Assembly (NCBI RefSeq): GCF_003600835.1
Contig: NZ_NQYC01000002.1
Span: forward strand, 1 to 64,000
Length of the DNA stretch: 64,000 bases
From: Bacillus sp. PK3_68
GTDB lineage: Bacteria > Bacillota > Bacilli > Bacillales > Domibacillaceae
Direction of reading: 5' to 3'
Shown in pieces: positions 46,393 through 54,932 of this stretch. Under the pieces are notes generated by a model. It did not search any database, had not been told where the DNA came from, and saw only the letters and a list, made by a program, of their open reading frames with translations. Positions within the stretch are counted from its first letter, which is position 1; every line of letters starts with the position of its first letter. The position numbers and the translations under genes are program-made.

Positions 46393-47649
46393 TTAATAAG
46401 CAGCTACTTTTTCTGGAGCAACAGAGTCAGCCTTTTGAGTAGAAATAGTTTTGGGAACAAGATTGAAGCACCGTTTGTATATCCATTTATACGCGTTTAA
46501 ATTGAGATCTCGAGGGTTGCCGATGGTTTGCGGATCATTTAGTGCTTCCTCTGCCAGTCTATCAACCATATCAGGAGACACGCCTTGCTCTTCGAGTGTC
46601 GGGATGTCTAAATCTTCTACTAATTCATATACCCAATTAACTGCTGCCTTGGCCGCTTCCTCTGTAGACAATCCGTGTGTGTTGATTCCTACAGCCTGGG
46701 CGATCCGTGCGAATTTCTCAGGGTTGCCTTTCCAGTTATACTCCATAACTGGTCCCATCATTGCTGCTACGCATTGTCCGTGAGCCACTGGAATAATTCC
46801 TCCAAGTGTTTGACTCATTGCATGAGCGGCTCCAGCGGATTCACTGCCGTAGGAGAGGCCCGCTAACATTGCGGCCTGTGCCATGCCGTAGCGCGCTTCT
46901 AAATCTTCGCCGTCTGAGTAAGCGCGGCGGATATATTTTGACACATACTCCATAGCCAATAAAGCAACAGCATCTGTGATTGGCTGGGCATATTTCATCG
47001 TATAACATTCAATGGCATGTGCCAAGGCATCGACACCTGTCATCGCAGTAACGTGAGGGGGCATTGACAAGTGTAACTCAGGGTCAATAATTGTTAAATG
47101 GGCTGCAATTAATGGCCCGCCAGTATTAAATTTAAATTGTCGCTCTTCATCTGTGATTACGGCCCATTGTGTCACTTCTGAACCAGTTCCAGCTGTGGTT
47201 GGAATAGTGACGAGCGGAGGAATCCGGTTTTCCAGCGGCTTTTTGCCATCTGCGGCTTCGTAGTCTAAAACAGATCCTTCGTGTGTGGCTTCAACACCAA
47301 TTGCTTTTGCAGTATCCATAGAACTTCCGCCGCCTACTGCTATGAGTCCATCACATTTTTCTGCTTTATATAGTGTAGACCCTTCGTTGACGAGTCGGAC
47401 AGGCGGATTCGGCTCTACTTTATCAAACAATACAACTTCAACATCCGCTTCTTTTAAGTAGTTAATAATAGGATTTACAACGCCAGCTTTGAAAATGCCA
47501 GGGTCCGTAACGAGCAAAATCTTATTAACCCCTAAATTTCTCACTTCGTTCCCTACATGCTTGATGGAGCCAATCCCATGTTTAATCACTGTCGGTGTTT
47601 CGAAACTATGAAATCTATACATTTGTTCTACTTTCATATTTAAACTCAT
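46393..47649 (-). CDS. gbsB: Iron-type alcohol dehydrogenase, probable choline dehydrogenase GbsB
   Basis: 418 aa from ATG 47649 with an AAAGGAGGC site; the upstream in-frame extension is ignored. Group III NAD-dependent alcohol dehydrogenase: G-G-G-S-S-M-D-T-A-K-A near residue 98, P-T-T-A-G-T-G-S-E-V-T, metal ligands in the region D-A-L-A-H-A-I-E-C-Y and G-A-A-H-A-M-S...A-H-G-Q-C. In Bacillus GbsB oxidises choline to betaine aldehyde. It follows gbsA by 88 nt on the same strand. A C-terminal extension of about 20 residues is present. Confidence 0.88.
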   Translation of the reverse strand: MSLNMKVEQMYRFHSFETPTVIKHGIGSIKHVGNEVRNLGVNKILLVTDPGIFKAGVVNPIINYLKEADVEVVLFDKVEPNPPVRLVNEGSTLYKAEKCDGLIAVGGGSSMDTAKAIGVEATHEGSVLDYEAADGKKPLENRIPPLVTIPTTAGTGSEVTQWAVITDEERQFKFNTGGPLIAAHLTIIDPELHLSMPPHVTAMTGVDALAHAIECYTMKYAQPITDAVALLAMEYVSKYIRRAYSDGEDLEARYGMAQAAMLAGLSYGSESAGAAHAMSQTLGGIIPVAHGQCVAAMMGPVMEYNWKGNPEKFARIAQAVGINTHGLSTEEAAKAAVNWVYELVEDLDIPTLEEQGVSPDMVDRLAEEALNDPQTIGNPRDLNLNAYKWIYKRCFNLVPKTISTQKADSVAPEKVAAY

Positions 47650-47737
47650 AATAAGTGCCTCCTTTATCTTAAATAGAATAATTATTAGCAAACTAGTATT
47701 ACTTTTAGTAAAGTTGACCAGCTGAAAGCATTAGCAA

Positions 47738-49240
47738 TCAAGCTTTGGCTAATTTACTATTTTGACGTTCTTTCACTTTAAACCAGTTTTGTGGCTCTGG
47801 ATTTGTATTTTGATAGATGTGTTTGATTTCTGTGTATTCTTCTATTCCAATGTGGCTTAATTCTCTACCAATACCAGACTGTTTATATCCACCCCAAGGT
47901 GCTTGAGGGAAATAGGGATGATAGTCATTGATCCATGTTGTTCCCATCCGAAGGCTGCTTACAACCCGCTCGGCACGATTCATATCATTTGTCCAAACAG
48001 CTCCTGCCAATCCATAATCGCTGTCATTCGCAAGATCGATGGCTTGCTTTTCCGTATCAAAAACTTCTACCGTCATAACTGGGCCAAATGATTCTTCCTG
48101 AACTATTTGCATACCTGTATGGCAATTTGTAAAAATAGTAGGTTCAATAAAAAATCCTTTTTGCAGTTCAGGATCGCTCGGTCTTTTTCCACCCACAGCA
48201 AGTGTAGCGCCTTCCTTTATACCAGCTTGAATATAGTTTTCAATTGTTTTCAAATGTTCTGCTGAGATGACTGGTCCCATTTCTGTATCCCCATCGAAAC
48301 CGCTTCCAATTTTAATCTGTTTTGTACGCTCTACAACAGCTTCTACAAATCGGTCATGGATATCTCTTTGTACAATCAACCTTGCTCCAGCGGAACAAAC
48401 TTGTCCAGCATGGAAAAACACGGCATTAAGAGCGTAGTCCACAGCCGTATCAAAATTGGCATCAGCAAACACTATATTAGGATTTTTGCCTCCAAGTTCC
48501 ATAGAAATCTTTTTAAAGTTACTGGAGGCCGCTTGCATGATGCTTCTTCCAGCATCTCCTCCACCTGTAAATGAAATTAAATCAACGAGTGGGCTTTCTG
48601 CTAATTCCGCACCCACACTGGAGCCAGGACCTAACACGAGATTTATGACACCTTTTGGAAATCCAATTTCTTCAAATATCTCACACATTTTAATAGAAGT
48701 AAGGGGCGTGATCTCCGCTGGTTTTAATATAACCGTATTTCCTGCTGCCAGAGCGGGAGCTAATTTCCAAGAGGCCTGAAGTAAAGGATAATTCCATGGA
48801 GCAATTAAGCCACAAACGCCAACTGGCTCGCGTACAACCCGGCTTATTGAATTTGGATTCGGTGATTCAATCATCATGCCGCCATCTTTATCTGCAAGAC
48901 CAGCATAGTATTGGAAAACACCAGCAATTCCATCCATGTCTGCCAGACTTTCTGTTACTGTCTTTCCAGTATTAAGGGATTCTAGTTCCGCTAATTCTTG
49001 TTTATACTCTCTTATTTTTAAAGCTACTTGGTAAAGCAATTCACCCCTTTCAACTGCGCTGTAATTTTTCCACTCTCCTTCATCAAAAGCTGTTCTAGCC
49101 GCTAGGATGGCTGTTTTGGTATCCTCCCGGTTACCGCGTGTTACTGTTTCAATTACTTGTTGATTGAATGGATTAATTATCTGTTTTGAATTACCACTGA
49201 TGGATTCTGTCCATTGACCATTGATGAACATGAGTTTCAA
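47738..49240 (-). CDS. gbsA: Betaine-aldehyde dehydrogenase
   Basis: 500 aa NAD(P)-dependent aldehyde dehydrogenase. Motifs: A-P-W-N-Y-P-L-L near 155, S-F-T-G-G near 230, catalytic Glu in M-E-L-G-G-K-N-P, catalytic Cys in H-A-G-Q-V-C-S-A-G near 290, and E-E-S-F-G-P-V. Oxidises betaine aldehyde to glycine betaine. TTG 49240 is chosen because GGAGGTG lies 6 nt before it. First gene of gbsAB here, with a regulon palindrome 68 nt upstream shared with the divergent gbsR. Confidence 0.92.
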   Translation of the reverse strand: MKLMFINGQWTESISGNSKQIINPFNQQVIETVTRGNREDTKTAILAARTAFDEGEWKNYSAVERGELLYQVALKIREYKQELAELESLNTGKTVTESLADMDGIAGVFQYYAGLADKDGGMMIESPNPNSISRVVREPVGVCGLIAPWNYPLLQASWKLAPALAAGNTVILKPAEITPLTSIKMCEIFEEIGFPKGVINLVLGPGSSVGAELAESPLVDLISFTGGGDAGRSIMQAASSNFKKISMELGGKNPNIVFADANFDTAVDYALNAVFFHAGQVCSAGARLIVQRDIHDRFVEAVVERTKQIKIGSGFDGDTEMGPVISAEHLKTIENYIQAGIKEGATLAVGGKRPSDPELQKGFFIEPTIFTNCHTGMQIVQEESFGPVMTVEVFDTEKQAIDLANDSDYGLAGAVWTNDMNRAERVVSSLRMGTTWINDYHPYFPQAPWGGYKQSGIGRELSHIGIEEYTEIKHIYQNTNPEPQNWFKVKERQNSKLAKA

Positions 49241-49307
49241 GCGTCACACCTCCAAATAATTGTCATTTGTTAAAAAAATTCTTAACATTCAAAACATATT
49301 TAAAGTA

Positions 49308-49319
49308 TAATCATAATTA
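49308..49319. promoter_or_regulatory. Regulon palindrome TAATC-AT-AATTA, site 7 (gbsA/gbsR)
   Basis: Eleven of twelve match TAATCNNGATTA, between the divergent gbsA and gbsR starts. Confidence 0.6.
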
Positions 49320-49442
49320 TTATTAACAGTCAATACTAAATTTTCAGAAAACTTTATATTGACTTTTTAACTGTGTTTAATTAAATTTATACTTAACATT
49401 TTAAATGTTTTTAAGGAGCTGAAAGAAGGGAGGGATTATGAC

Positions 49443-50024
49443 GTGCTAAACAGGCAAGTAGACAGCCAAGAAGATGAATATTGGAAAACACTTGAAGAAG
49501 CTGAGTCATATGTTATCGATGCTATAGCTGAAACTATGGATTTATATGGAGTGACTCCTTCAGTAGGTCGATTATACGGAGTTTTATACTTTAGTGAAGG
49601 CCCTATGAATTTAAATGAAATGAGCAACAGTTTGGGAATGAGCAAACCCAGTATGAGTACAGGCATCCATTCTTTGATGGATATTGATATGGTTCAAAAA
49701 GTTTGGAAGAGGGGAGAAAGAAAGGATTTATATGTAGCAGAAAAAGACTTTTTCAAGTCGTTTATCAACTTTTTTTGTAAAAAGTGGGATAGAGAAATCT
49801 CGGTTAATTTAGAGGCAATTAAAAAGGCAAATGAGCAATTCATCACTTTGCTGGATGATCAGGTTCCTCAAAGCGTACAGGAAAAAGCTAAAAAAAATCT
49901 TCAGCAACTTGAAGATGCAACACAATATTACCTATGGTTAAAAAAGTTAGTACAAGGATTTAGATCTGAAAAATTGATTGATTTAATCGAAAAAAATAGT
50001 ATTCAAGAGAAAAAGTCTGACTAG
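49443..50024 (+). CDS. gbsR: GbsR-like choline-responsive repressor
   Basis: 193 aa, slightly longer than Bacillus GbsR. MarR-like winged helix: Y-G-V-T-P-S-V-G-R-L-Y-G-V-L-Y-F, S-N-S-L-G-M-S-K-P-S-M-S-T-G-I-H-S-L, V-W-K-R-G-E-R-K-D-L-Y. In Bacillus GbsR represses gbsAB and choline uptake and is relieved by choline. GTG start with GGGAGGG. Divergent from gbsA and upstream of a choline-type symporter, consistent with that role. Confidence 0.92.
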   Translation: MLNRQVDSQEDEYWKTLEEAESYVIDAIAETMDLYGVTPSVGRLYGVLYFSEGPMNLNEMSNSLGMSKPSMSTGIHSLMDIDMVQKVWKRGERKDLYVAEKDFFKSFINFFCKKWDREISVNLEAIKKANEQFITLLDDQVPQSVQEKAKKNLQQLEDATQYYLWLKKLVQGFRSEKLIDLIEKNSIQEKKSD

Positions 50025-50493
50025 TAATCATTTACCAGTCGGCTCTTTTTCAGGCAATAAAAAAGAAGGTAAGGCTGGTTCCTCCATTAAAAACAGGGAA
50101 GAGCCAGCAAATTTACCTTCATATATATTAATAGCAGAGCAGAAGATATTAAACTTAATTTGCCAAATAAGGCCAAGTAGATGTTAATTGTTTGTAAGCG
50201 CATTCAAAAACACTTTAACAAACTATTCTCTCACTTCAAAAAATTCCTAATAAGACGAGCATTATTTGTTTTTATTAACACAAATAAAAATTGATCACAT
50301 TTTTATTGAGATAGTTCATCTAAAGACAATTAAAAAACTAGCCACCTAGATCTACTTTCAAACTTCCCAACACTAAAAGAATGCATAAGATAAAGTTATT
50401 TTCATCATAACATAAAACTTATGAAACGCCAAACATTTTTAACTATTTAAAAATACGGGTTTTTATTCAAAATACAGAGGGAGTGGTATTGTA
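50025..50493. other. Intergenic region upstream of the choline symporter
   Basis: About 470 nt without a gene. It holds an interrupted inverted repeat (GAAGGTAA 50065-50072 with TTACCTTC 50113-50120, inner GGCTGG/GCCAGC) that could form a long hairpin, perhaps the gbsR terminator. A cre-like site lies at 50193. Confidence 0.5.
50193..50206 (+). promoter_or_regulatory. Probable cre (CcpA) site upstream of the choline symporter
   Basis: TGTAAGCGCATTCA fits WTGNAANCGNWNNCW. It lies 288 nt before the start codon; the promoter position is not known. Confidence 0.4.
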
Positions 50494-52191
50494 ATGAGTG
50501 AGGCTAGGAAAACGGCAGATCAAGAGGTACAGAATGACCTCAGTATAGAGGCGGGGGACATAGTAGTCTCCAAAAAAGTATTTTGGACTCCACTAAAAAT
50601 AACGGTTGCCGGCTTCATTGTATTCACTAGTTTTATAGTTAGCTACTCGCTTTTAACAAAAAAAGAAGTTTATTGGCCTGGACTGCTGATCATGTTATCA
50701 CTCTACTGTTTATTCTATTATATAGGAGCACGGGCAGTAGAAAATAAGCGAGGAAAAACAGATGATATGCTTGTTGCAGGCAGATCGATGCCTCTTTGGC
50801 TCTCTATGTTTACTATGACAGCAACTTGGGTCGGCGGTGGTTATATAGCGGGTACAGCTGAAACGATACACGCCTCTGGATTTGTATGGACACAAGCACC
50901 ATGGGCCTATGGACTTAGCTTAATTATTGGAGGATTGTTTTATGCCCGTAAGATGCGGCGTGTGGAGTTTATGACTATGTTAGACCCATTAGAGTCCCGT
51001 TTTGGAAGAAAAGTAGCTGGACTTCTATATTTCCCTTCACTTTTAGGCGAATTATTTTGGAGTGCAGCAATGCTAACTGCTTTGGGTACAACATTTAGTG
51101 TAATTCTTGGTTTAAGTTTTACTGTTTCAATTATCATATCAGCTATTGTTGCTGTTGCTTATACAGTTGCAGGAGGTCTTTGGGCAATTGCCCACACGGA
51201 TGTTTTACAGATTTCTATTATGTTCTTCGGTTTACTTTTAGTATTACCATTTGCTTTTTCGCATGTTGGCGGATTTCAGACTGCATTTGACAATTATGCT
51301 TCTGGAATGCAAGGAACTATGAGCCTTTTCCCTCCGTTAGCAGGCTGGAAGGATCCGGCATGGGGAAATTTATATTGGCATTGGTGGGACTATGCTTTAT
51401 TGCTGGTATTCGGAGGAATTCCTTGGCAGATCTATTTTCAGCGCGTTCTTTCTGCGAAGAATGAAAGTGTTGCAATGTGGTTATCCATTTCGGCAGGCCT
51501 ATTCTGTATCTTATGTGCTATTCCACCGGTACTGATAGGTATAGCTGGATTCAATGCTGATTGGGCTGCTTTAGGTACAACAGCGCCTGAAAACTCATCT
51601 ATGATTTTAACTTATGTTTTCAAGTTTATGACACCTGAACTCGTTGGTGCAATAGCACTTGGCGGACTAGCTGCGGCAGTGCTGGCAGCGGTTGCAGCCT
51701 CTCTTTTATCTGCATCAGGGATGGCGTCATGGAATGTTTACCGCCCGTTAGTTAAACCATCGGCAAGTCCACAACAATTACAAAAGGTGATTAAACGTAC
51801 TATTATAATTGTAGGAGTAGGGGCAACTTTGATTGCTTTAAACTCCAAAAGCGTGTATGCACTATGGTATTTATCAAGTGATATGGTTTATTGTATTTTA
51901 TTTCCTCAGTTAACGTGTGCCTTATACTACAAATGGGCGAACTGGTACGGGGCGTTATCTGGCTTTGTAATAGCTTTTATATTAAGAGTTGGAGGGGGAG
52001 AGCCATTACTCGGATTGTCGCCTATTCTTCCATATCCAATGATAGAAGATGATGCAGTGCTTTTCCCATTCCGTACATTTGCGATGCTTTCAGGACTGGC
52101 CGCAATTTTAATTGTCTCTTACTTAACTAGGCATAAGTGTCCACCAATGCCATTGCGCAATTTAAACAATGGAAAAGAAGATATTGCTTAA
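50494..52191 (+). CDS. Sodium:solute symporter, CHT1-like high-affinity choline transporter
   Basis: 565 aa, 13 or so membrane segments. Many blocks match animal CHT1/SLC5A7: T-W-V-G-G-G-Y-I-A-G-T-A-E near residue 110, W-T-Q-A-P-W-A-Y, T-M-L-D-P-L, L-G-E-L-F-W-S-A-A, P-W-Q-I-Y-F-Q-R-V-L-S, W-Y-L-S-S-D-M-V-Y and R-V-G-G-G-E-P-L. Predicted role: sodium-driven choline uptake feeding GbsB/GbsA. GAGGGAG site. The extended hydrophilic N-terminus (about 30 residues) is unusual. Located directly after gbsR. Confidence 0.85.
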   Translation: MSEARKTADQEVQNDLSIEAGDIVVSKKVFWTPLKITVAGFIVFTSFIVSYSLLTKKEVYWPGLLIMLSLYCLFYYIGARAVENKRGKTDDMLVAGRSMPLWLSMFTMTATWVGGGYIAGTAETIHASGFVWTQAPWAYGLSLIIGGLFYARKMRRVEFMTMLDPLESRFGRKVAGLLYFPSLLGELFWSAAMLTALGTTFSVILGLSFTVSIIISAIVAVAYTVAGGLWAIAHTDVLQISIMFFGLLLVLPFAFSHVGGFQTAFDNYASGMQGTMSLFPPLAGWKDPAWGNLYWHWWDYALLLVFGGIPWQIYFQRVLSAKNESVAMWLSISAGLFCILCAIPPVLIGIAGFNADWAALGTTAPENSSMILTYVFKFMTPELVGAIALGGLAAAVLAAVAASLLSASGMASWNVYRPLVKPSASPQQLQKVIKRTIIIVGVGATLIALNSKSVYALWYLSSDMVYCILFPQLTCALYYKWANWYGALSGFVIAFILRVGGGEPLLGLSPILPYPMIEDDAVLFPFRTFAMLSGLAAILIVSYLTRHKCPPMPLRNLNNGKEDIA

Positions 52192-52215
52192 TAATTAGCA
52201 TGAATTTTCTTACGT

Positions 52216-52270
52216 AAAAAGTGAAACTCGGGCGGTGTTCTCAAACCTGCAAAGTTTCGCTTTTTTCTTG
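52216..52270 (+). terminator. Terminator after the choline symporter
   Basis: AAAGTGAAACT pairs with AGTTTCGCTTT (one G-U) across a larger loop, followed by TTTCTTG. Confidence 0.75.
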
Positions 52271-52327
52271 TGTTTATCAAACAGAAACTATTATTCATAA
52301 TGCTAATTCAAAAACAAGTTTATATTG

Positions 52328-52339
52328 TAATCAAGATAA
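52328..52339. promoter_or_regulatory. Regulon palindrome TAATC-AA-GATAA, site 8
   Basis: Eleven of twelve match TAATCNNGATTA, 93 nt upstream of the TusA-like/diiron gene. Confidence 0.55.
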
Positions 52340-52431
52340 TAAGATGTTATGATTCGTATAACAAAATATAATTAACTGAATATTTAATTAGTTCAGTCTA
52401 TTCTTACTTTAATTTAAGGAGGGGCATGTGA

Positions 52432-53715
52432 GTGAATGATCTAGACAAGGATTATGAGATAGTTGGAGTTACACCGAATGAAGAACTTAATTTGGGAGAT
52501 TTGCCTGTCAGTTCAAACTTTTTTCTTCTTATAAGAAATGCTTTAGAACGATTGCAGGAAAATAGAATCCTAGAGGTTACAACCTACTTGCCAAATATAA
52601 AAGACGATTTACAAAGCTGGTGTCGCATACATAAATATGAATTTTTAATGGCATTAGATGCAGGAAATCATTATCGACATCTGATTCGAAAAGGAAATTC
52701 TTCGATGAATGGAACACCCGACTGGGGGATCAAAATTCCATTAAGAAAAGGAGAGAGAATAGATATTCGTGATTGGTTTCAAGGGCGGTTTGGGGATGTT
52801 CTTGATCACGCCCCTTCTTATATTGGTTTTGTACCTAGGGGAGCAGCTGCTGAATCGGGAATTCCCGATTTCGGTTACAAACTTAACAGTAAGGATGAGG
52901 TCTGGGCAGACAATATAACAGCTCTCTATGAACAAGCTAAAGAAAACCAATGGAACGCAACAACGGATGTTCCATGGCAAGAGTTGACTGAACTGCCAGA
53001 TGAATTAGAGTGGGCTGTGTGTCAGATTATGACTTTTTTGGCTGAAAACGAATATTCTGCATTGTACATTCCAGCGAAGTACATGGCTCAAATTAACCCG
53101 CATTATATTGAGGTAATGATGTATTTATCAACCTTAGTACAAGATGAAGCAAGGCATATTGAAGCATTTGTGAAAAGAGCATTGGCCAATGGCGGAGGGC
53201 TTCAATACTCTTCGTCACTTACTGAGAGATCATTGCACAGCCTGTTTATACAAGAAAATTATTTTCAATCATCTTTTCTTCTACATGTCCTGGGGGAAGG
53301 TACTTTTCTAGATCTGCTTAATTTTATCGAGGATTATGCCCCGGATCCTGTAACACGTAAAATTGTTCATCTGGCGAAAATCGATGAAGGACGTCATGTT
53401 TCTTATGGGATAGGACACGTACGACATATTATAGAGAAGAACCCGAAAGCTATTCAATCTCTTATTGAAGCAGCAGAAGAACGAAATAAATATTTAAATG
53501 GTTCAGGTACTAATGAAAATTCATTTTTAATGGAAGCATTAGCAATTTTAGCTGGAGGGGGCCGTTCTCCGGAACAATTAAAAAAAGGATTTAAAAAGGT
53601 AGAGCGATTACATGAAATCATGTATGAGCATCGAATTCAACGAATGCTCCAAATAGGACTAGACCTTGAAACAGCTCAGACAATATCTAAAAGCCATACT
53701 GAAAACTTTATGTAA
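52432..53715 (+). CDS. TusA-like domain fused to a ferritin-like diiron protein
   Basis: 427 aa. Residues 20-88 resemble the TusA-like domains encoded at 55942 and 56958 (D-D-L-Q-S-W-C-R at 58-65) but lack the N-terminal Cys. From about 160 a ferritin-like helical bundle follows: L-Y-E-Q-A-K-E-N-Q-W-N, E205-x-E207, D-E-A-R-H at 238-242, E289, and D-E-G-R-H at 318-322. These are plausible ligands for a two-iron (or Mn/Fe) site as in R2-like/AurF-like oxidases. GTG start with AAGGAGG site. It begins a row of genes running to 55790. I do not recognise a characterised protein with this layout; the reaction is unknown. Confidence 0.75.
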   Translation: MNDLDKDYEIVGVTPNEELNLGDLPVSSNFFLLIRNALERLQENRILEVTTYLPNIKDDLQSWCRIHKYEFLMALDAGNHYRHLIRKGNSSMNGTPDWGIKIPLRKGERIDIRDWFQGRFGDVLDHAPSYIGFVPRGAAAESGIPDFGYKLNSKDEVWADNITALYEQAKENQWNATTDVPWQELTELPDELEWAVCQIMTFLAENEYSALYIPAKYMAQINPHYIEVMMYLSTLVQDEARHIEAFVKRALANGGGLQYSSSLTERSLHSLFIQENYFQSSFLLHVLGEGTFLDLLNFIEDYAPDPVTRKIVHLAKIDEGRHVSYGIGHVRHIIEKNPKAIQSLIEAAEERNKYLNGSGTNENSFLMEALAILAGGGRSPEQLKKGFKKVERLHEIMYEHRIQRMLQIGLDLETAQTISKSHTENFM

Positions 53716-53762
53716 ATGCATCAATAATATAAAACTGCTAAATAAAGAGAGGGGTATGAAAA

Positions 53763-54902
53763 GTGACAGTAATTACAAGAGAAAATGTAATTGAAATGAC
53801 TAAACAGATTGCCAAAGAAGTGGTTCTGCCATTGGCAAGCGAAATTGATCAGCAAAGAAGGTTCCCTACTGAAGCATTCGAAGTCTTTGCGAAGACAGGA
53901 CTTCTAGGTTTACTAGTACCAAAGAACCTGGGTGGGCTAGGGGGATCACTTGCTGATCTTGCTGCGATTACCGAAATTCTTGCTGAAAGCTGCGGTTCAA
54001 CAGCTATGTGCTTCCAGATGCATTCATGCGGCACTATGGCAATCGTTTCTAGGGCAAATGATTCTCAAAAGGAATACTATCTTAGAGAAATAGCTAAAGG
54101 GAACAAAATCGGTACTTTAGCCTTTAGTGAAAGTGGTACCGGGGCACATTTTTACAATCCAACAATAAAAGCACAATATAGAGATGGTCACTACATTCTA
54201 AATGGAAAGAAGAGCTTCGTTACTAACGGAGAGCAAGCAGACTTTTTAATCATTTTAACTAATTCTGTTTCAGAAAATAAATTGGATATGATTATCGTTG
54301 ACACCGATCAACCAGGAATAGAGTTTAAAGGGAAATGGGAAGGCATCGGTTTTAGTGGAAACAATAGCATCACTGTTGAGATGAAAAATGTTTTAGTTCC
54401 TCAAGCAAATTTAATAGGTTCTGAGGGCGATGGAATGGATTTAGTATTCGAGGTTGTTGCCCCTACTTTTATTATCGGTGTTGCTGGAGCTAATGTCGGC
54501 CTAGCCAGGGGTGCGTACCGTGCTGCCCTCGATCATGCGAAAAAAAGAAGGTACGCAGATGGACGATCTTTAGCGGAAATTCAAGCTATTCAATTTTACC
54601 TATCCGAGATGTATGGTGCAGTTGAATCTGCTTCCTTATTTATTAAAAGTGCTGCCCAAGCTGCAGTTGACAAAGAGGAAGGTGCCGTTCTTAATGTCAT
54701 GCAATCAAAAATTTTAGCTTGCGAAATTGCTCAAAAAGTGACAAATCAGGCTATGCAAGTTTGTGGAGGGCAAGGTTACACAGCTGCTCTTCCAGTAGAA
54801 AGGTTTTTAAGGGATGCAAGAGCCGGTTCAGTGATGGCTCCAACTTCGGAGACATTAAAAGAATGGGTTGGTAAATCGGTTGCGGGCATTCCTTTGTTCT
54901 AA
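53763..54902 (+). CDS. Acyl-CoA dehydrogenase-fold flavoprotein lacking the usual catalytic Glu
   Basis: 379 aa. The ACAD fold is clear: T-L-A-F-S-E-S-G-T-G-A-H near 120, G-K-K-S-F-V-T-N-G near 150, Q-V-C-G-G-Q-G-Y near 340. Where the two ACADs of this window read I-Y-E-G-T-N/S-E, this one reads V-M-A-P-T-S-E, so the base Glu is Ala. Such variants are known among ACAD-fold monooxygenases. 47 nt after the diiron gene; GAGAGGGG site before GTG/ATG. It may act with the diiron protein on a sulfur, selenium or amine compound (inference). Confidence 0.8.
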   Translation: MTVITRENVIEMTKQIAKEVVLPLASEIDQQRRFPTEAFEVFAKTGLLGLLVPKNLGGLGGSLADLAAITEILAESCGSTAMCFQMHSCGTMAIVSRANDSQKEYYLREIAKGNKIGTLAFSESGTGAHFYNPTIKAQYRDGHYILNGKKSFVTNGEQADFLIILTNSVSENKLDMIIVDTDQPGIEFKGKWEGIGFSGNNSITVEMKNVLVPQANLIGSEGDGMDLVFEVVAPTFIIGVAGANVGLARGAYRAALDHAKKRRYADGRSLAEIQAIQFYLSEMYGAVESASLFIKSAAQAAVDKEEGAVLNVMQSKILACEIAQKVTNQAMQVCGGQGYTAALPVERFLRDARAGSVMAPTSETLKEWVGKSVAGIPLF

Positions 54903-54932
54903 AAAACAAATTATTAAGGTGGGAGAGTTTAT

